Positions 32,016 to 42,738 of a stretch of DNA of 64,000 nucleotides are shown here, one piece after another. A model generated the notes under the pieces. It ran no database searches and was not told the origin of the DNA. It was given only the letters and a program-made list of their open reading frames with translations. The DNA comes from Blepharisma japonicum (lineage: Eukaryota > Ciliophora > Heterotrichea > Heterotrichida > Blepharismidae): NCBI GenBank assembly GCA_949751835.1, contig CATKHK010000026.1:372001-436000 (forward strand), in the 5' to 3' direction. The position numbers and the translations under genes are program-made. Numbering within the stretch: position 1 is the first letter of the stretch; every line of letters starts with the position of its first letter.

Positions 32016-34187
32016 CTAACTATTTAAGTTTATTAACTCGGCTTTGAGTTCTTCAATAGCTCTATCAAAGCATTCCACAACGCCAGTTGAACTGAATTCT
32101 TGGACTGTTGTAGGGTTATGAGCTAAAACTATATCATTTGTGATCGGCATCTCAATTTTTGCAGCTTCTTGTTTCCACTTTTCAACAGTTTCCAATATTT
32201 TTTCTTTTTTCATTAAAAAGTGTTTTCTTACAATGTCTTTGAATTCTGCTGGAGGATTTCTTATCATATCAGTCATAGCGTATTTAATGTTCCCATAAGT
32301 AACAATCGCTCTATACTGCAAATTATCCATATATTCGCTATCATATCCTTCATAACCAGGCTCTTTTTGTAGCACATCTTTATTCATAACTAATGCTTGG
32401 ATTGACAAAAATACTTGTAATAGGGTGGAATAGGTCGGGTTCCATTTTTCTTCAGGATCGCCTTCCCATGTATTTATAATAGACAAGCAGACATATCCAG
32501 AGTCATATAAATTAGGGTTAAATCTGAGAGTCCCATATCCTGTGGTTTTTATGTTCATTTGTGGAGGATTACTAGGGTAGTCATGAGGCAGCTTTAAATC
32601 AAATAAAAATAGCCCATGGTCATATGGGGAATCCTCAGTGCCTGATATAAGCACTTCTATCATGCTAAGGTTGCTTTGGTTAACTGCTGCAAAAATAGAG
32701 CCACTAGGCTCACAAGGCAAGCTTCGGGTCAGAGCTTTGATTTCTTTATTAATTCTAGCTAATCCTATATCTCCAATGGAATCTCTATCATACATGTAAT
32801 TTGCGAAATTCCCTTCGGACTCTTCCAGAAATTGTAGTCTTAAATTTCCTAACTCTTGGAAATAAGCATGAGTACTTTCTGGAGCTTCTGGATCAGAAGA
32901 AGAAGGCTCTCTAAATAAGACAGGGACTGGCTCAACTTGCATAGACTGGTCATACACTTGCTCTTCTTTTTCAATGTTTAAATCGTCTGATGGCATATAT
33001 GCTAATTGCGGCTCTGGGGTATTTCCTATTGAGCCTTCTTCTTGCTGAGAAATAGAAACTAATGGAATAACATCTAAAGGCTGAGTTTCTGGAAGTAGCA
33101 TTGGTGAGAGAATTGGAGGGTTCTGGTATGCGTCTTGGCTGGATATATCAATTTCTTGGGCTTCTTCAATAATTGGGGTTTCTATAACTAGTTGCATATT
33201 TTCTTCAGTTCAGAGTTCTAGTTGTATATTAGAGACGCCGTATCTACTATCAAACTCCTCTTTCAGCTCTTTTGCTACTTTTGACAACACCTTAAAAAAA
33301 CCCTCAGAAGCCATCTCATTGCATAAAACTGGGTTATAATTAGAAGCCATTGATTCCCCAGATGCATAATTAATATTTTCGTTTTTCGCTTTCACAAGCC
33401 ACTCATTGACTTCTTTCAATATCACTTCATGCTTTATCCTGAAATAATTCTCAATCAGTTTTTCAAACCCTTGAGTCGGATTCCTCATATTTTCAATCAT
33501 AGCATACTTGATATTTAAATATTTCACTGCATTCTGATAAATAATGCTATCCACGCAGTTTACATCATAATAATCCCAGCCAGGCTCTTTCTGAAGGATG
33601 TGGTCGTCCATAACAAGCCCTTGTATTGACAGCAAGACTTGTAAAATATTTTTATTAGGAGTCCACATTTCTTCTGGGTCACCTGACCATGTGTTGATTA
33701 TTGAGAGACAGACGTAGCCGCTGCTGTACAGGTTAGGACCGAAATAAGCTTGGCCACTTCCAGTGGTTTTTAAAGTAAACATAGGAGGAGAAGAAGGATA
33801 ATCGTTGCCTATGGAAATATCAAAAAAATAAAGTCCGTGAGCATAAGGTGTCCCGGATGATCCAGCAATAATCCCTTCCATACAGCGGAAATCGTTAGAA
33901 TCAATAGCCACGAAGATGGAAGAAGCGATTTCGCATGGGAGCCCTCGGGTTAGAACTTTGATTTCTTTGTTTAAACGAGTAGCTAAGCCATCAACGATTC
34001 CTTGGCTTTGTTCGGTAAATGATGTCACACCTTTTAGGTTGTCTAAGAAAATGAGTCGGTCTTTAAAATTGTCTTTGAATACACTTTCCAGGTAGGCAGT
34101 GTCTTGTTGGGGAGAAGAAGCTTCAACAGGGGCGGATTCTACTTCTATAGGTTCTGGGTTTTGTGATCCGATTACTTCAGCATCCAT
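32016..34187 (-). CDS. double-UBC protein: two UBE2O-like E2 domains in one frame
   Basis: 723 residues. Each half has an extended E2 domain like that of UBE2O/BIRC6: 'DYPSSPP' or 'DYPSNPP', 'PNLYxSGYVCLSIINTW', then 'LQVxLSIQxLVM' and 'LQKEPG'. The catalytic Cys are Cys160 and Cys567. The two halves are joined only by a TGA at 33210-33212 read as Trp326, followed in frame by 'TEEN' and then Met331. No TAA or TAG lies between. Upstream of each UBC is an acidic Pro/Glu/Ser-rich linker. Both E2 units appear active. The alternative is that the TGA ends a first protein and a second starts at Met331 (33195-33197). Confidence 0.8.
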
Positions 34188-34442
34188 TTTATTAAAATGA
34201 TTATTACTAATTAAAGGACTCAAAACATACAACAAAAATCCTAAAATTTAAAAAATAGATAAAAATTCTTATAAAAATTACTATAGTTTCTAGACAAAAA
34301 AAGGGAGCTGCAGTTACGTGAAAATAAATATGAAATAGAAAAGAACAGAAATGCGAGTTATTATAGTAACGGATTTCACTAAAGATAAAATGAAAAATAA
34401 GTAGACTTATTAGCAATTTGTGAAGGAAATCTGTATTTATGT

Positions 34443-36596
34443 TTAGAAAAGAGATTTTTCTGATCTATGTGATGGTTTAGTCTTCTTTGAAGAATCGCCA
34501 AATAATGAATTTGAGGGCTGAGCTCTGGTATCAGTTTTCGGTGGTGAAATATCTGATTTTCTAGGTGGTTCTTCAGTTTTCGGAATTTCTGGCTCTTTTA
34601 TTTCCTCTGTCTGCTTTTTTGCTGCATCAGCAGCTTCCTTTTCTTTCTTTTCTTTTTCCTTCTTTGCCTTCGCCGCATTTCTTTCTTCTTCATCCTTTGC
34701 AATTTCATCCGCAAGCGAATCAGCCTGTGCGGCAAGTGCTGGGTCATGCTTTAATATTTTTTCAGCTTTTCTTAACGTTTCCAACTGATTTTTTAACATA
34801 TCTCTTTCTGCAGTAATATGTTTTGGCTCGCTCAGCTTATTCACAATAGATTCGCTCATATTAATTCTCTCAAAAAGCTCGAGTTGTATTTTATCCATAA
34901 TTGACCTTACAAGAAAAGTCCCAATTGCTTTAGGCACACTTTCTCTTACACCCCTAATAATTAGCCTAAAATAATTGTCTATTCTATTCCTTATTTCGTC
35001 AACGTACATGATTTCTGAGGATTTTGGCTTCCCATCACTTTTAGGGATAATGTCAGTTCTGGAGGTCAAATAGTCAGAATCATTGGTAAATGTGTAGGTT
35101 TCTTCAGATTCGATGATTTTTTCGACTAAATTTTTACAGTCGTCTCTTTCCTTTGCCAGGACATGGGTGGAAAGCTCGGTGATTTCGCCGACCAAGGTGG
35201 GGAAACGGTGGAAAATTCGTTCAATTAGCTTGTGGGCGAGGTTTTCGAGGTAGGAGTGGACGTTGGCGAGACAGTCCAGAACGGGGTCTCTTATAAGTTC
35301 AACGAGAGGTTGTAATAAATATAAAAATACATCAACTGATGGGAAACCTGGAATAGTGTCACCAGCATGAACAATCATAGCTTGCTGTATAGCATCATCT
35401 GTATATGATGCCGTCGCCTTATAATTCGGCACTGCATACTCAGATAGTAAACTATTAAAATACCCTTTTATTGTAGCACCACCAGGTAAATCCTTCGTCA
35501 GCCTTGATGACAATTTTCTATCAAATTTCCCTCTAATAGTATTTTTATAAACTTCACAGAATTCGTGAACCATGTTCCAAAGAAGCTGGATTTTTTGTTT
35601 AGGTTCCTGTGGGGTGCTTGGGCCAAGCTCTTTAAGCTTATCTTCACATTCTTTGATTTTATAAACAGTTTCTCTCATAATTTCAGGCAAAAAACCTTTT
35701 ATGTGTATAAACATAACTTTCGTCAATTTTTGGGTCAAAGTGTCAACACCAAGATACCCTGGCGGCATCGTGGAATAAATAGGGTGGCTTGAAAAATACT
35801 GTTTTTCTTCATCTAATGCTTTTTCTACCTTGACTTCGTTGTTAATGTCTTCTTGTGATCTGTTTTTAACACCGACATAACCTAATCTGAGTGGAATTTC
35901 TTCACCTAAAATGATTCTTTTTGCGTTTGTACCTCTGTCCATAATATCAAGCTTTGTGATAACACCAATTGTCCTAAGACCTGCCTTATCTACCTTTTTA
36001 GCCATCAGCAAAGATTCAGATGTGCTTAAATCAATATTTGCTGGGCACAAACACAAAATAATAGTCCTAGGATCAGAAATGTACCTAAAGCACATTTCCT
36101 TGGTAATTCTTTCGATGTCAGCAGGATGGTCACTTCCAGCTAGAGGGATTCTAGTAATTCCAGGCAAATCAATTAGGGTTAAGTCAGGACAAGTGCTTGA
36201 ATGAATAGTCAAAATTATTGGATCATCCACAATTCCTTTATTTCTTCCTGCTTTTTCATCAGTTAATTTGAGAATCATTTCTTTTACTTTTTCGAAATCT
36301 TGGAAATGCTCTTGAACACCTTCAAATTCTGCCCAAGGATGAGGATCTTCTGGAGAATGAACTAAACGCAACTCTAATGGGCATCTTGTACAGAGTCCTT
36401 CACTTCGGGGAAGGAAATTGAGACCTACGATAGATTCTAAGACTGAACTTTTTCCACTACTTTGGATTCCTAATGTGACAATTCTAGGCAAACGGATATA
36501 TTTTTGAAGTCCTGCATCACGAAGATTATCTGCGAGAGAAATTATTGAACGTAAGTTTGCATAAAAGCTTCCAGCAAAATCTTCGTCTGACTCCAT
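34443..36596 (-). CDS. dynamin-related GTPase
   Basis: 717 residues. GTPase domain ~20-320 with G1 'GIQSSGKSS' (43-51), G2 Thr in 'LCTRCPLELR', G3 'DLPGI', G4 'TKLDIMD'. Middle domain ~330-520, then a GED-like helical region ~560-650 ('YFRLIIRGVRESVPKAIGTFLVRS'). No PH domain. The C-terminal ~80 residues are Lys/Glu-rich then Pro/Ser-rich ('PKTEEPPRK', 'PKTDTRAQPSN'), a possible SH3-type partner site. This is the layout of ciliate and plant DRP1-like dynamins acting in endocytosis or membrane fission. All Trp codons are TGG. It lies upstream of the double-UBC gene on the same strand. Confidence 0.92.
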   Translation of the reverse strand: MESDEDFAGSFYANLRSIISLADNLRDAGLQKYIRLPRIVTLGIQSSGKSSVLESIVGLNFLPRSEGLCTRCPLELRLVHSPEDPHPWAEFEGVQEHFQDFEKVKEMILKLTDEKAGRNKGIVDDPIILTIHSSTCPDLTLIDLPGITRIPLAGSDHPADIERITKEMCFRYISDPRTIILCLCPANIDLSTSESLLMAKKVDKAGLRTIGVITKLDIMDRGTNAKRIILGEEIPLRLGYVGVKNRSQEDINNEVKVEKALDEEKQYFSSHPIYSTMPPGYLGVDTLTQKLTKVMFIHIKGFLPEIMRETVYKIKECEDKLKELGPSTPQEPKQKIQLLWNMVHEFCEVYKNTIRGKFDRKLSSRLTKDLPGGATIKGYFNSLLSEYAVPNYKATASYTDDAIQQAMIVHAGDTIPGFPSVDVFLYLLQPLVELIRDPVLDCLANVHSYLENLAHKLIERIFHRFPTLVGEITELSTHVLAKERDDCKNLVEKIIESEETYTFTNDSDYLTSRTDIIPKSDGKPKSSEIMYVDEIRNRIDNYFRLIIRGVRESVPKAIGTFLVRSIMDKIQLELFERINMSESIVNKLSEPKHITAERDMLKNQLETLRKAEKILKHDPALAAQADSLADEIAKDEEERNAAKAKKEKEKKEKEAADAAKKQTEEIKEPEIPKTEEPPRKSDISPPKTDTRAQPSNSLFGDSSKKTKPSHRSEKSLF

Positions 36597-37293
36597 TTTA
36601 TTTTGGCAACTATTTTGGAGTGATTATTAAGGTATTATGATTCTGGGGAAATGGGAAAGTAAACTATTGGCTGAATTTTTAATGAAAGCTTGGCTGATAT
36701 TTAGTATAAAAATAAAAAATTGTGGGGATAGAGAAAAAAATATATTAAATTTATTTTGGTGAGTAATAAAGATATTAAATTCCAAAGCTAGAAAAACCAT
36801 ATAACTTTTTATAAGTATTGATTTAAAATTGCTGATTTCAAAATTTATTACTAATAATCTGTTCAAAAAGAAAAAAGGTGCTTAATAATAAATTATTAAA
36901 ATTTTGATGTGGTGAAATAATTTCCAAAAGAGGACTGAGTAGAACTCTAACACTAATGTAGTGAGGTAAGACTTTAAGAAATGAAAGATATTTAAAAGAA
37001 ATAAAATTATTAATAAGCCTGCAATAATGCCCTATGTTAATAGAATTAATTTCTCTCTCTTTATATTTATTAATTTTAATAGCACAATTAGCTATTATCT
37101 TAAGTTTCAAAAATTTAACAAATTTCCACAAAATCCCTAATAAATTCTTTTTTTTTCTATTATAATTACTTGCTTATTACCATTTCTTAGTTTCTTATTC
37201 TGAAACTATAGCCTTCCCACCATTTCAATTGAATTTTATTCTCATGGCATAAACAGTCCATTAATTAAATAATCTTTTATTTACTTTTTGATC
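36597..37293. other. divergent intergenic region
   Basis: About 700 AT-rich bases between the dynamin start and the ankyrin-kinase start. Two minus-strand open stretches (near 36630-36860 and 36840-37130) code only for Ile/Leu/Phe/Asn-rich sequence and are taken as chance. No tRNA or repeat array was recognised. Confidence 0.6.
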
Positions 37294-39150
37294 ATGAAAA
37301 AGTCTGTTTTCTCAGGACTCAAAAATTTTTTCGATGGCCTTATAAATAAAGAAAGCCAAGCAAGCAGCCCAAGTGTCGACGAAGATGATACAAAACACTC
37401 AACAACCGTTACTAACCCAGATTCCATCTATTATGTCACTCGAGAATCAGTTTGCGATTCTTTTTTTGGTTCAGTTAGCGAAGGCTCAGATTCGATGCTT
37501 GCACAAAAAGTTCCAGCCTCAACGAGTACACCAGCCACCCATATACCGTTTTCCCATACACAAAACTCAAACCGTGCTTTATGGGAAGCAGCTTTGCAGA
37601 ATGATTATGAAATGTGCAAAGATCTACTAGATCATGAAATTTATGGTGATTTGGCCGCAGATTCAAATTCCAAAGATCAACAAGGTATAACGGCTTTGCA
37701 TATTTCTGCTCATGAAGGCTTTATAAACGTATGTGAGGTGCTTTTAGACTATGGCACTAATACAGATCTTAACGTCATGAATGTAATAAAAAGAACACCC
37801 TTGCACCTTGCTTGCATCAGTGGACACACAGAAGTTGCACAATTACTTGTCCGGTCTGGAGCTGATATAAATTTAGTTGATATCGATGGAAACACCGCTT
37901 TACACTTGGCAACTGAAAAAAATCACCGGCAGTTGGTATTATGGCTTTTAACCCGCGGACCAAATATTTTTATAAAAAACAATACTGGTCGTACACCTCC
38001 AGATCTTGCAACATCTATTGAAATTTTGGATATTTTCAAGGATTATTGCAGGAGACTAAACCTGCCTTTACCAATATTAGGAATGATGCCAATTTCTTCT
38101 TATGAAAGATTAAGATCAGAGCCTCGCAGGGTAACTATCAGCGATTTAACTGCAATTGAAGAAAATAAAGAAGGTGGCCGAGTAACACCAAATGATTTTG
38201 AAGTTATTCAAGAGCTAGGAAAAGGCAGCTTCGGAGAAGTATATTTAGTAAGGAAACAAGATAATAAAAATTACTATGCAATGAAAGTGCTCAGAAAAGA
38301 CAAAATTATGGGACAAAATCTAATAAAATATGCTATGACTGAGAGAAATGTACTGAGCTATGTCAGACATCCATTTATAGTGTCCTTAAATTATGCATTC
38401 CAAACCCCTGAAAAATTATTTTTAATACTTGACTATTGCTCCAGAGGAGATTTAGGTTCTTATCTAAGCAAAGAAAGACGATTATCAGAGCCATTAGCAA
38501 AAATATATGTATGCGAAGTATTGCTAGCTTTAGAAGAACTACATAAGCGGGATATTATTTTTAGAGACTTAAAGCCTGATAATATTGTATTAGATGAAGA
38601 AGGCCATGCTATGCTTACAGATTTTGGACTTTCTAAAGAAGGGATTTATGACAATGTCACTGCTAGAAGCTTCTGCGGATCTGTAGCTTACCTCGCCCCT
38701 GAAATGATAAAGAGGCAAGGGCATGGGAAAGCGGTTGATTGGTATTTATTAGGAGTTTTACTATATGAAATGCTTGTAGGGACTCCGCCTTATTTTTCGC
38801 CAAATCGTGAAGAATTGTTTAGGAATATACAAAGAGGTTTATTGAAAATTCCGTCACATTTATCACAAGAAACTAAAGATTTATTAAAAGATGTAAAAAT
38901 TATTTAGCTTTTGCAAAGAGACCCTGCTAAAAGACTGGGGACAAGAAAAGATGCAGAAGAAGTAAAAGAGCATCCATATTTTAATGGTGTTAATTGGGAT
39001 TCTGTGCTAAGAAGAGAATTAAGACCTTCGCTACCGAAGAAAACTCCAATTGATGATGTTGTAATTCCTAATGAAAAAGTGTATGGAGATATGAGCCAGT
39101 TTGGAGATAGATCCAATCAAGTAACTGGCTGGACTTTTATTTCTAATTAA
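37294..39150 (+). CDS. ankyrin-repeat AGC-type protein kinase
   Basis: 613 residues after splicing the intron at 38893-38907. Residues ~95-265 hold about four ankyrin repeats ('GITALHISAHEGFINVCEVLL', 'RTPLHLACISGHTEVAQLL', 'NTALHLATEKNHRQLVLWLL'). Residues ~301-565 are an AGC-type kinase: 'LGKGSFGEVYLV', 'YAMKVLRK', 'FRDLKPDN', 'TDFGLSKEG', 'FCGSVAYLAPEM'. The C-tail ends 'VTGWTFISN', a hydrophobic-motif-like end. All catalytic residues are present. Ankyrin plus AGC kinase is common in ciliates and other protists; the partner of the repeats is unknown. The start is ATG at 37294, since no ATG lies further up in frame. Confidence 0.92.
38893..38907 (+). other. 15-nt intron
   Basis: GTAAAAATTATTTAG. 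Removing it skips the TAG and joins 'TKDLLKD' to 'LLQRDPAKRLG', the conserved last helix of AGC kinases, in frame. Confidence 0.92.
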
Positions 39151-39335
39151 TATGTCAGATTATTTTTGTTTGTAAATTTGAGTGCTATCTAAGATAATTT
39201 ATTATTTAGCAGGACTTATAAACTGCAAGATTATAGCATGAACAATAAAAATTACAATTAAAACTAATAGCAAATACTAATAGCAAAAAGGGATAGTCTT
39301 ATTCTCATTTTTTGTCATGCTATTATAATTGAATT

Positions 39336-40052
39336 ATGAGCAAGAAGGGGAGATATCAATTTCAAGGCATAGACCCTCTAAAACTCAAAGAAACTCTTCT
39401 ACGTTCTGCCCCTTCTTCTGATGCTATAAATGTTATAAATTCTGCCTTCGAAAGCCAACGCTCCCTTGATGAAATTTTACCTCAAATTGAAAACTATATG
39501 AACATTACTGAAGCTTTAGCAGAAGCTCAGCGCGATTCTCAAGGTGAAGAAGGTCCTAGAAAGCGCCAAAAAAAGTCTGAGCCACAGCCAGAAGATCTAG
39601 AGCTTCTTAGTGGTGGCAATATTTTTAGCGGAATCAATGTAATTCGCTTAGAAGAAGAATTACCCAGAGCTTTTGACACTAAAGCACCTCAAAGGAAGAT
39701 TGGCTCTCAAGAAATCACGAAAATTACAGTCCTTGAAAAAAATGCTTTACAAGCTATAAATGATATATGTATGAGGAAAAATATTGAGGCAAAGCCCAGC
39801 GTTTTAGAAGTTGTGGAATTAGGTATGCAGGAATTTTTAAGCAGAATTTTAGACAAACTTAATAATTTGCAAGCAAATACCCCAGAAAACGTGAAGTATA
39901 CTATGGATCCAAGAGAAGTGATAGGAGAAAAAGAACAGATTTTGCATAATAAAGCGAAAAAAGGGGGAGGAATAATGACGATAAGAGAGAATGATATAAT
40001 TTCTGTATTGGGAATTAATAAGTGGAAACTTAAAAATTGGAAAGGAGAATAA
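39336..40052 (+). CDS. possible TAF4/Ada1-type histone-fold protein
   Basis: 238 residues. Residues ~1-75 are a small helical domain, then a basic cluster 'RKRQKK' that may be a nuclear signal. Residues ~130-185 look like a histone fold with 'LQAINDICMRKNI' and 'SVLEVVELGMQEFLSRILDKLNN', similar to the histone fold of TAF4 or Ada1. The end 'TIRENDIISVLG' recalls the conserved C-terminal element of TAF4. I would place it in TFIID or SAGA, with low certainty. It converges on DNAJB13 with 14 nt between stops. Confidence 0.45.
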   Translation: MSKKGRYQFQGIDPLKLKETLLRSAPSSDAINVINSAFESQRSLDEILPQIENYMNITEALAEAQRDSQGEEGPRKRQKKSEPQPEDLELLSGGNIFSGINVIRLEEELPRAFDTKAPQRKIGSQEITKITVLEKNALQAINDICMRKNIEAKPSVLEVVELGMQEFLSRILDKLNNLQANTPENVKYTMDPREVIGEKEQILHNKAKKGGGIMTIRENDIISVLGINKWKLKNWKGE

Positions 40053-40066
40053 ATAATGATTTTATA

Positions 40067-41038
40067 TTAAGATATTGGGAGTATTTTTCTTAAGTCTTCA
40101 TATCTTGCCTGAGGCACCTTCAAAGGCATTATTAAATTGAAATGGACAATAAAATCCCCTTTTGCCAAAATTGCTGGATTTTCATGATAAATTGGCATTC
40201 CTTCATTAGGCAAAACAATTGTTTTTTCTGGGTTTAAGCACTCATCAACCGAGAGCATAAGGACTCTCTTGTCAAGAGTCTCAATTCTAATCGCGCAAGC
40301 ACTTATAGCTTCAAGCAAGTTTATAGTGACTGTATAATGAAGATCATTATTTTTCCTTCTATAATGAGGATGTTTTATCTCAGTCAATTTTACTATCAAA
40401 TTCCCTCGCTCACAATTCATGCGATCACTTCCTTCTTTAGGGAAGGTCAGAATGGTATTTTTGCTATACCCAGGCTTAATGATGATATTTTTAGTAATAA
40501 TTTCTTCATGAGTTGTCCTACGGTCGTCGTTAAATAAATTGCATTTATAGGTCACGTCTTTTTGGCAGCCAAAGTAAAATTCTTCTAAGCTGCATTCAGC
40601 AGTTACTTCAATGTCATGAGGTGTTGTATCTGGACACCAGTTCAAGCCTAAAGAAGCATATCCAAACATAGACCCTTGTTGAGAGCGGCCATCAAAGTCA
40701 ATAATCCCTACAAAGGGATTTGCCTCAAGCATGAATTTTTGGTAGACTTCAATTGGCTCCTTGCTGAATTGATAAGCGGGGAAAATAATTTTTGAGTCAT
40801 CATAAAGACCATTTACTAAGGTTTCATAGCCAAACATGTCATAAATAGCTCGGGTTTCGTTCTTGCTGAGGACATCATAAGCTTCAGATGCCTCCTTGAA
40901 ATTTTTTGCTGCGTCTGCTTTATCAACTTTTGTTTTTGCTGGGTGCCAAGATAGGACAGCTCTTCTGTAGCCTTTTTTAATTTGCTCAATATCAGAGCTT
41001 GGTGAAATTCCTAAAATTTTGTAATAATTCTTTCCCAT
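40067..41038 (-). CDS. DNAJB13: DNAJB13/RSP16 radial-spoke J-protein
   Basis: 323 residues, type II J-protein: J domain 1-70, then two C-terminal beta domains ('LEEFYFGCQKDVTYK', 'IIIKPGYSKNTILTFPKEG', 'KHPHYRRKNNDLHYTVTINLLEA'). The J-domain HPD motif that stimulates Hsp70 is His32-Pro33-Ala34. DNAJB13 and Chlamydomonas RSP16 also lack the Asp of HPD, and the rest of the protein matches DNAJB13 ('FGYETLVNGL', 'NEGMPIYHENP'). That family sits in the radial-spoke stalk of motile cilia and works as a dimer, not as a true Hsp70 partner. A cilium-covered heterotrich would need it. Confidence 0.88.
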   Translation of the reverse strand: MGKNYYKILGISPSSDIEQIKKGYRRAVLSWHPAKTKVDKADAAKNFKEASEAYDVLSKNETRAIYDMFGYETLVNGLYDDSKIIFPAYQFSKEPIEVYQKFMLEANPFVGIIDFDGRSQQGSMFGYASLGLNWCPDTTPHDIEVTAECSLEEFYFGCQKDVTYKCNLFNDDRRTTHEEIITKNIIIKPGYSKNTILTFPKEGSDRMNCERGNLIVKLTEIKHPHYRRKNNDLHYTVTINLLEAISACAIRIETLDKRVLMLSVDECLNPEKTIVLPNEGMPIYHENPAILAKGDFIVHFNLIMPLKVPQARYEDLRKILPIS

Positions 41039-41074
41039 TTAAATATTAACTTCTTTATATTTTACTATTATTAC

Positions 41075-41928
41075 CTATTTTATCATATTATAACCGACTG
41101 TTAAAAGTCCTATAAGAATAATCAGTAAGCAAAGTGTAACACAAAATTTATCCCCAGCCCTGACCTTTATTAGGAGTTTTTTCAGTTTTTTTGTGCTTGT
41201 TTCTAATTCTTTATTAGCTTGATCAACCACATTATCTAAATTGTCTAGTTTTTCTTCATGTCTATCCATAGCGTTATTCATATTTAGTGCTCTCATTTTT
41301 AGCTCTTCTACATTCTCTCCTATTTTTCCTGCTAAGTCGTCTATTCTTTGGTCATAATCTTCCCATCGCTGTTTTGCCTCTTTTTCTATATCAAGCATAT
41401 CTCCTTTTCTGCCTATGTTTTCAAGCGTAATGTCTTCAAAATTAATCAGCTCTGCTTTCATTTTTCCGAGATCATCAGCCTTTCTGCTTACCACAATGCC
41501 AAGATCTTCACCTCTTTTGGCGTCTTCAAGCTTTCTTTCAAGCCAATTTAGCTTATTTGTTTTTGCTTCTATGTCAACTTCTGCATATTTCTAATTATTT
41601 TTTACCTTTGGCTTTGATTTTTGTTTTTCTAATATTTTATTTAGTTCCACAATGCCTTTATCAGTTTCTTTTAAGAGAAGCAGAATTTTGTATTTCAATT
41701 GGATTATTTCTGGATCTTCACTAAATTTGTGGGTTACTTATTTTTGAAACTTGAAATTTTATCTCTTTGGTCTTGGCAAGACTCTATAGTGTGAAGCTGC
41801 TCTTCACACTTAAGACGAATTATTGCAAATTTATCCTTTCTTTCTCTTGATCCAATCTCAATTCGATCACCTCCAAGATTTTGATGAATTTTTTCAAGTC
41901 TGCTAAGCAGGATATCTAAAGTTGACAT
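41075..41928 (-). CDS. SNARE of Qb/Qc type with TM anchor, two introns
   Basis: 273 residues after removing introns at 41721-41737 and 41591-41605. The N-terminal ~170 residues are helical. The SNARE motif (~190-245) ends in a hydrophobic anchor 'FCVTLCLLIILIGLLTVGYNMIK' that spans residues ~252-273 in two stretches. By spacing with SNAP-25/syntaxin-8 type Qc motifs the ionic zero-layer Gln falls at His in 'MDRHEEKLD', so the usual Gln is missing. It is a membrane-fusion protein; the compartment is unknown. It ends 36 nt before the DNAJB13 start, on the same strand. Confidence 0.75.
41591..41605 (-). other. 15-nt intron
   Basis: GTAAAAAATAATTAG on the minus strand. Removing it joins 'KSKPK' to 'KYAEVDIEAKT' and skips a TAG. 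Confidence 0.85.
41721..41737 (-). other. 17-nt intron
   Basis: GTAACCCACAAATTTAG on the minus strand. It removes a TAA and changes frame so that 'SSFKN' continues as 'NEDPEIIQLKY'. It is longer than the 15-nt introns elsewhere in the window. Confidence 0.7.
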
Positions 41929-42738
41929 TTTATATTTTGTGTTTGTGAAAGAGATAATAAGCTACTAAAAAATATTATGAAGGAAGGCTTCGTAGTAATA
42001 AAAACATTATAAAATGTTGAATTAAGCAGTTTGCTGTAATGGTTAGAGATTTGAACATTTTTTAATCGACTTTTTTTCTGGAAAATGTGAAATCTATTAT
42101 TACTGATTTTTTGGATAGAAATTGATAATCAGAGCTGATATATAAAAATCTTTAAAGAGAATCGAATAATACTGCTGTTTTGATATATCATGCATTGAGA
42201 CTCTTTATCTCCTTATCTGTCATTAAAGCCATTTTTGATTTTCATTGATACTCTTAAGTCCTAAAATTATTTAAAACATTTGAAGGCTCAACTGGCTGTC
42301 AAACGTTCATTAATTTTTCAACAGATTTGCTTATAATATATCTGGAATTTTAAATTCAGCTTTAAATATACATATATATATTGTTTGTGAGCCATAATAC
42401 AAAATTAATCTAAATCTGCTCAGAAACCATTTTAATGGCCTTTTTGTATAATTTTATTCATGTATACTACTGATTTTCTATTAAATCTCTCAAAATAATA
42501 AATTTTTGAAAATGCGATTTTTCCATGAATAACTTTTCTTATGTTAATCCTACCTCCGTTACTGACTTAATATAATATTTCTTAGCCGCGTGCCATTATT
42601 GCTTTCATTAAAAAATAATCATATTACGATTATTAGGATTCTGATATGGGCAATATCAAATTCTGAGGATTTTGTTAAACCATATTAATTTGCAAATTAA
42701 TCATTGTGTAGTGACTATTCCATTTTATAATAATAAAT
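41929..42738. other. AT-rich divergent intergenic region, no gene seen
   Basis: About 810 bases between the SNARE start and the start of a small coiled-coil gene. Short alternating TA runs near 42368-42380. No coding frame, tRNA or larger repeat recognised. Confidence 0.6.

Noticed and set aside
34188-34235. Upstream extension of the double-E2 protein
   Set aside because: A Met lies upstream in frame, but the residues between look like leader sequence; the acidic linker begins at the later Met.
34207-34416. Minus-strand frame between the double-E2 and dynamin genes
   Set aside because: Hydrophobic, no motif, and likely the 5' leader of the double-E2 gene.
36627-37131. Two minus-strand open stretches before the dynamin gene
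   Set aside because: Their composition is that of AT-rich noncoding DNA (Ile, Asn, Leu, Phe); no conserved motif.
42030-42070. Short tRNA-like string near 42040
   Set aside because: No matching acceptor stem or anticodon arm could be drawn.
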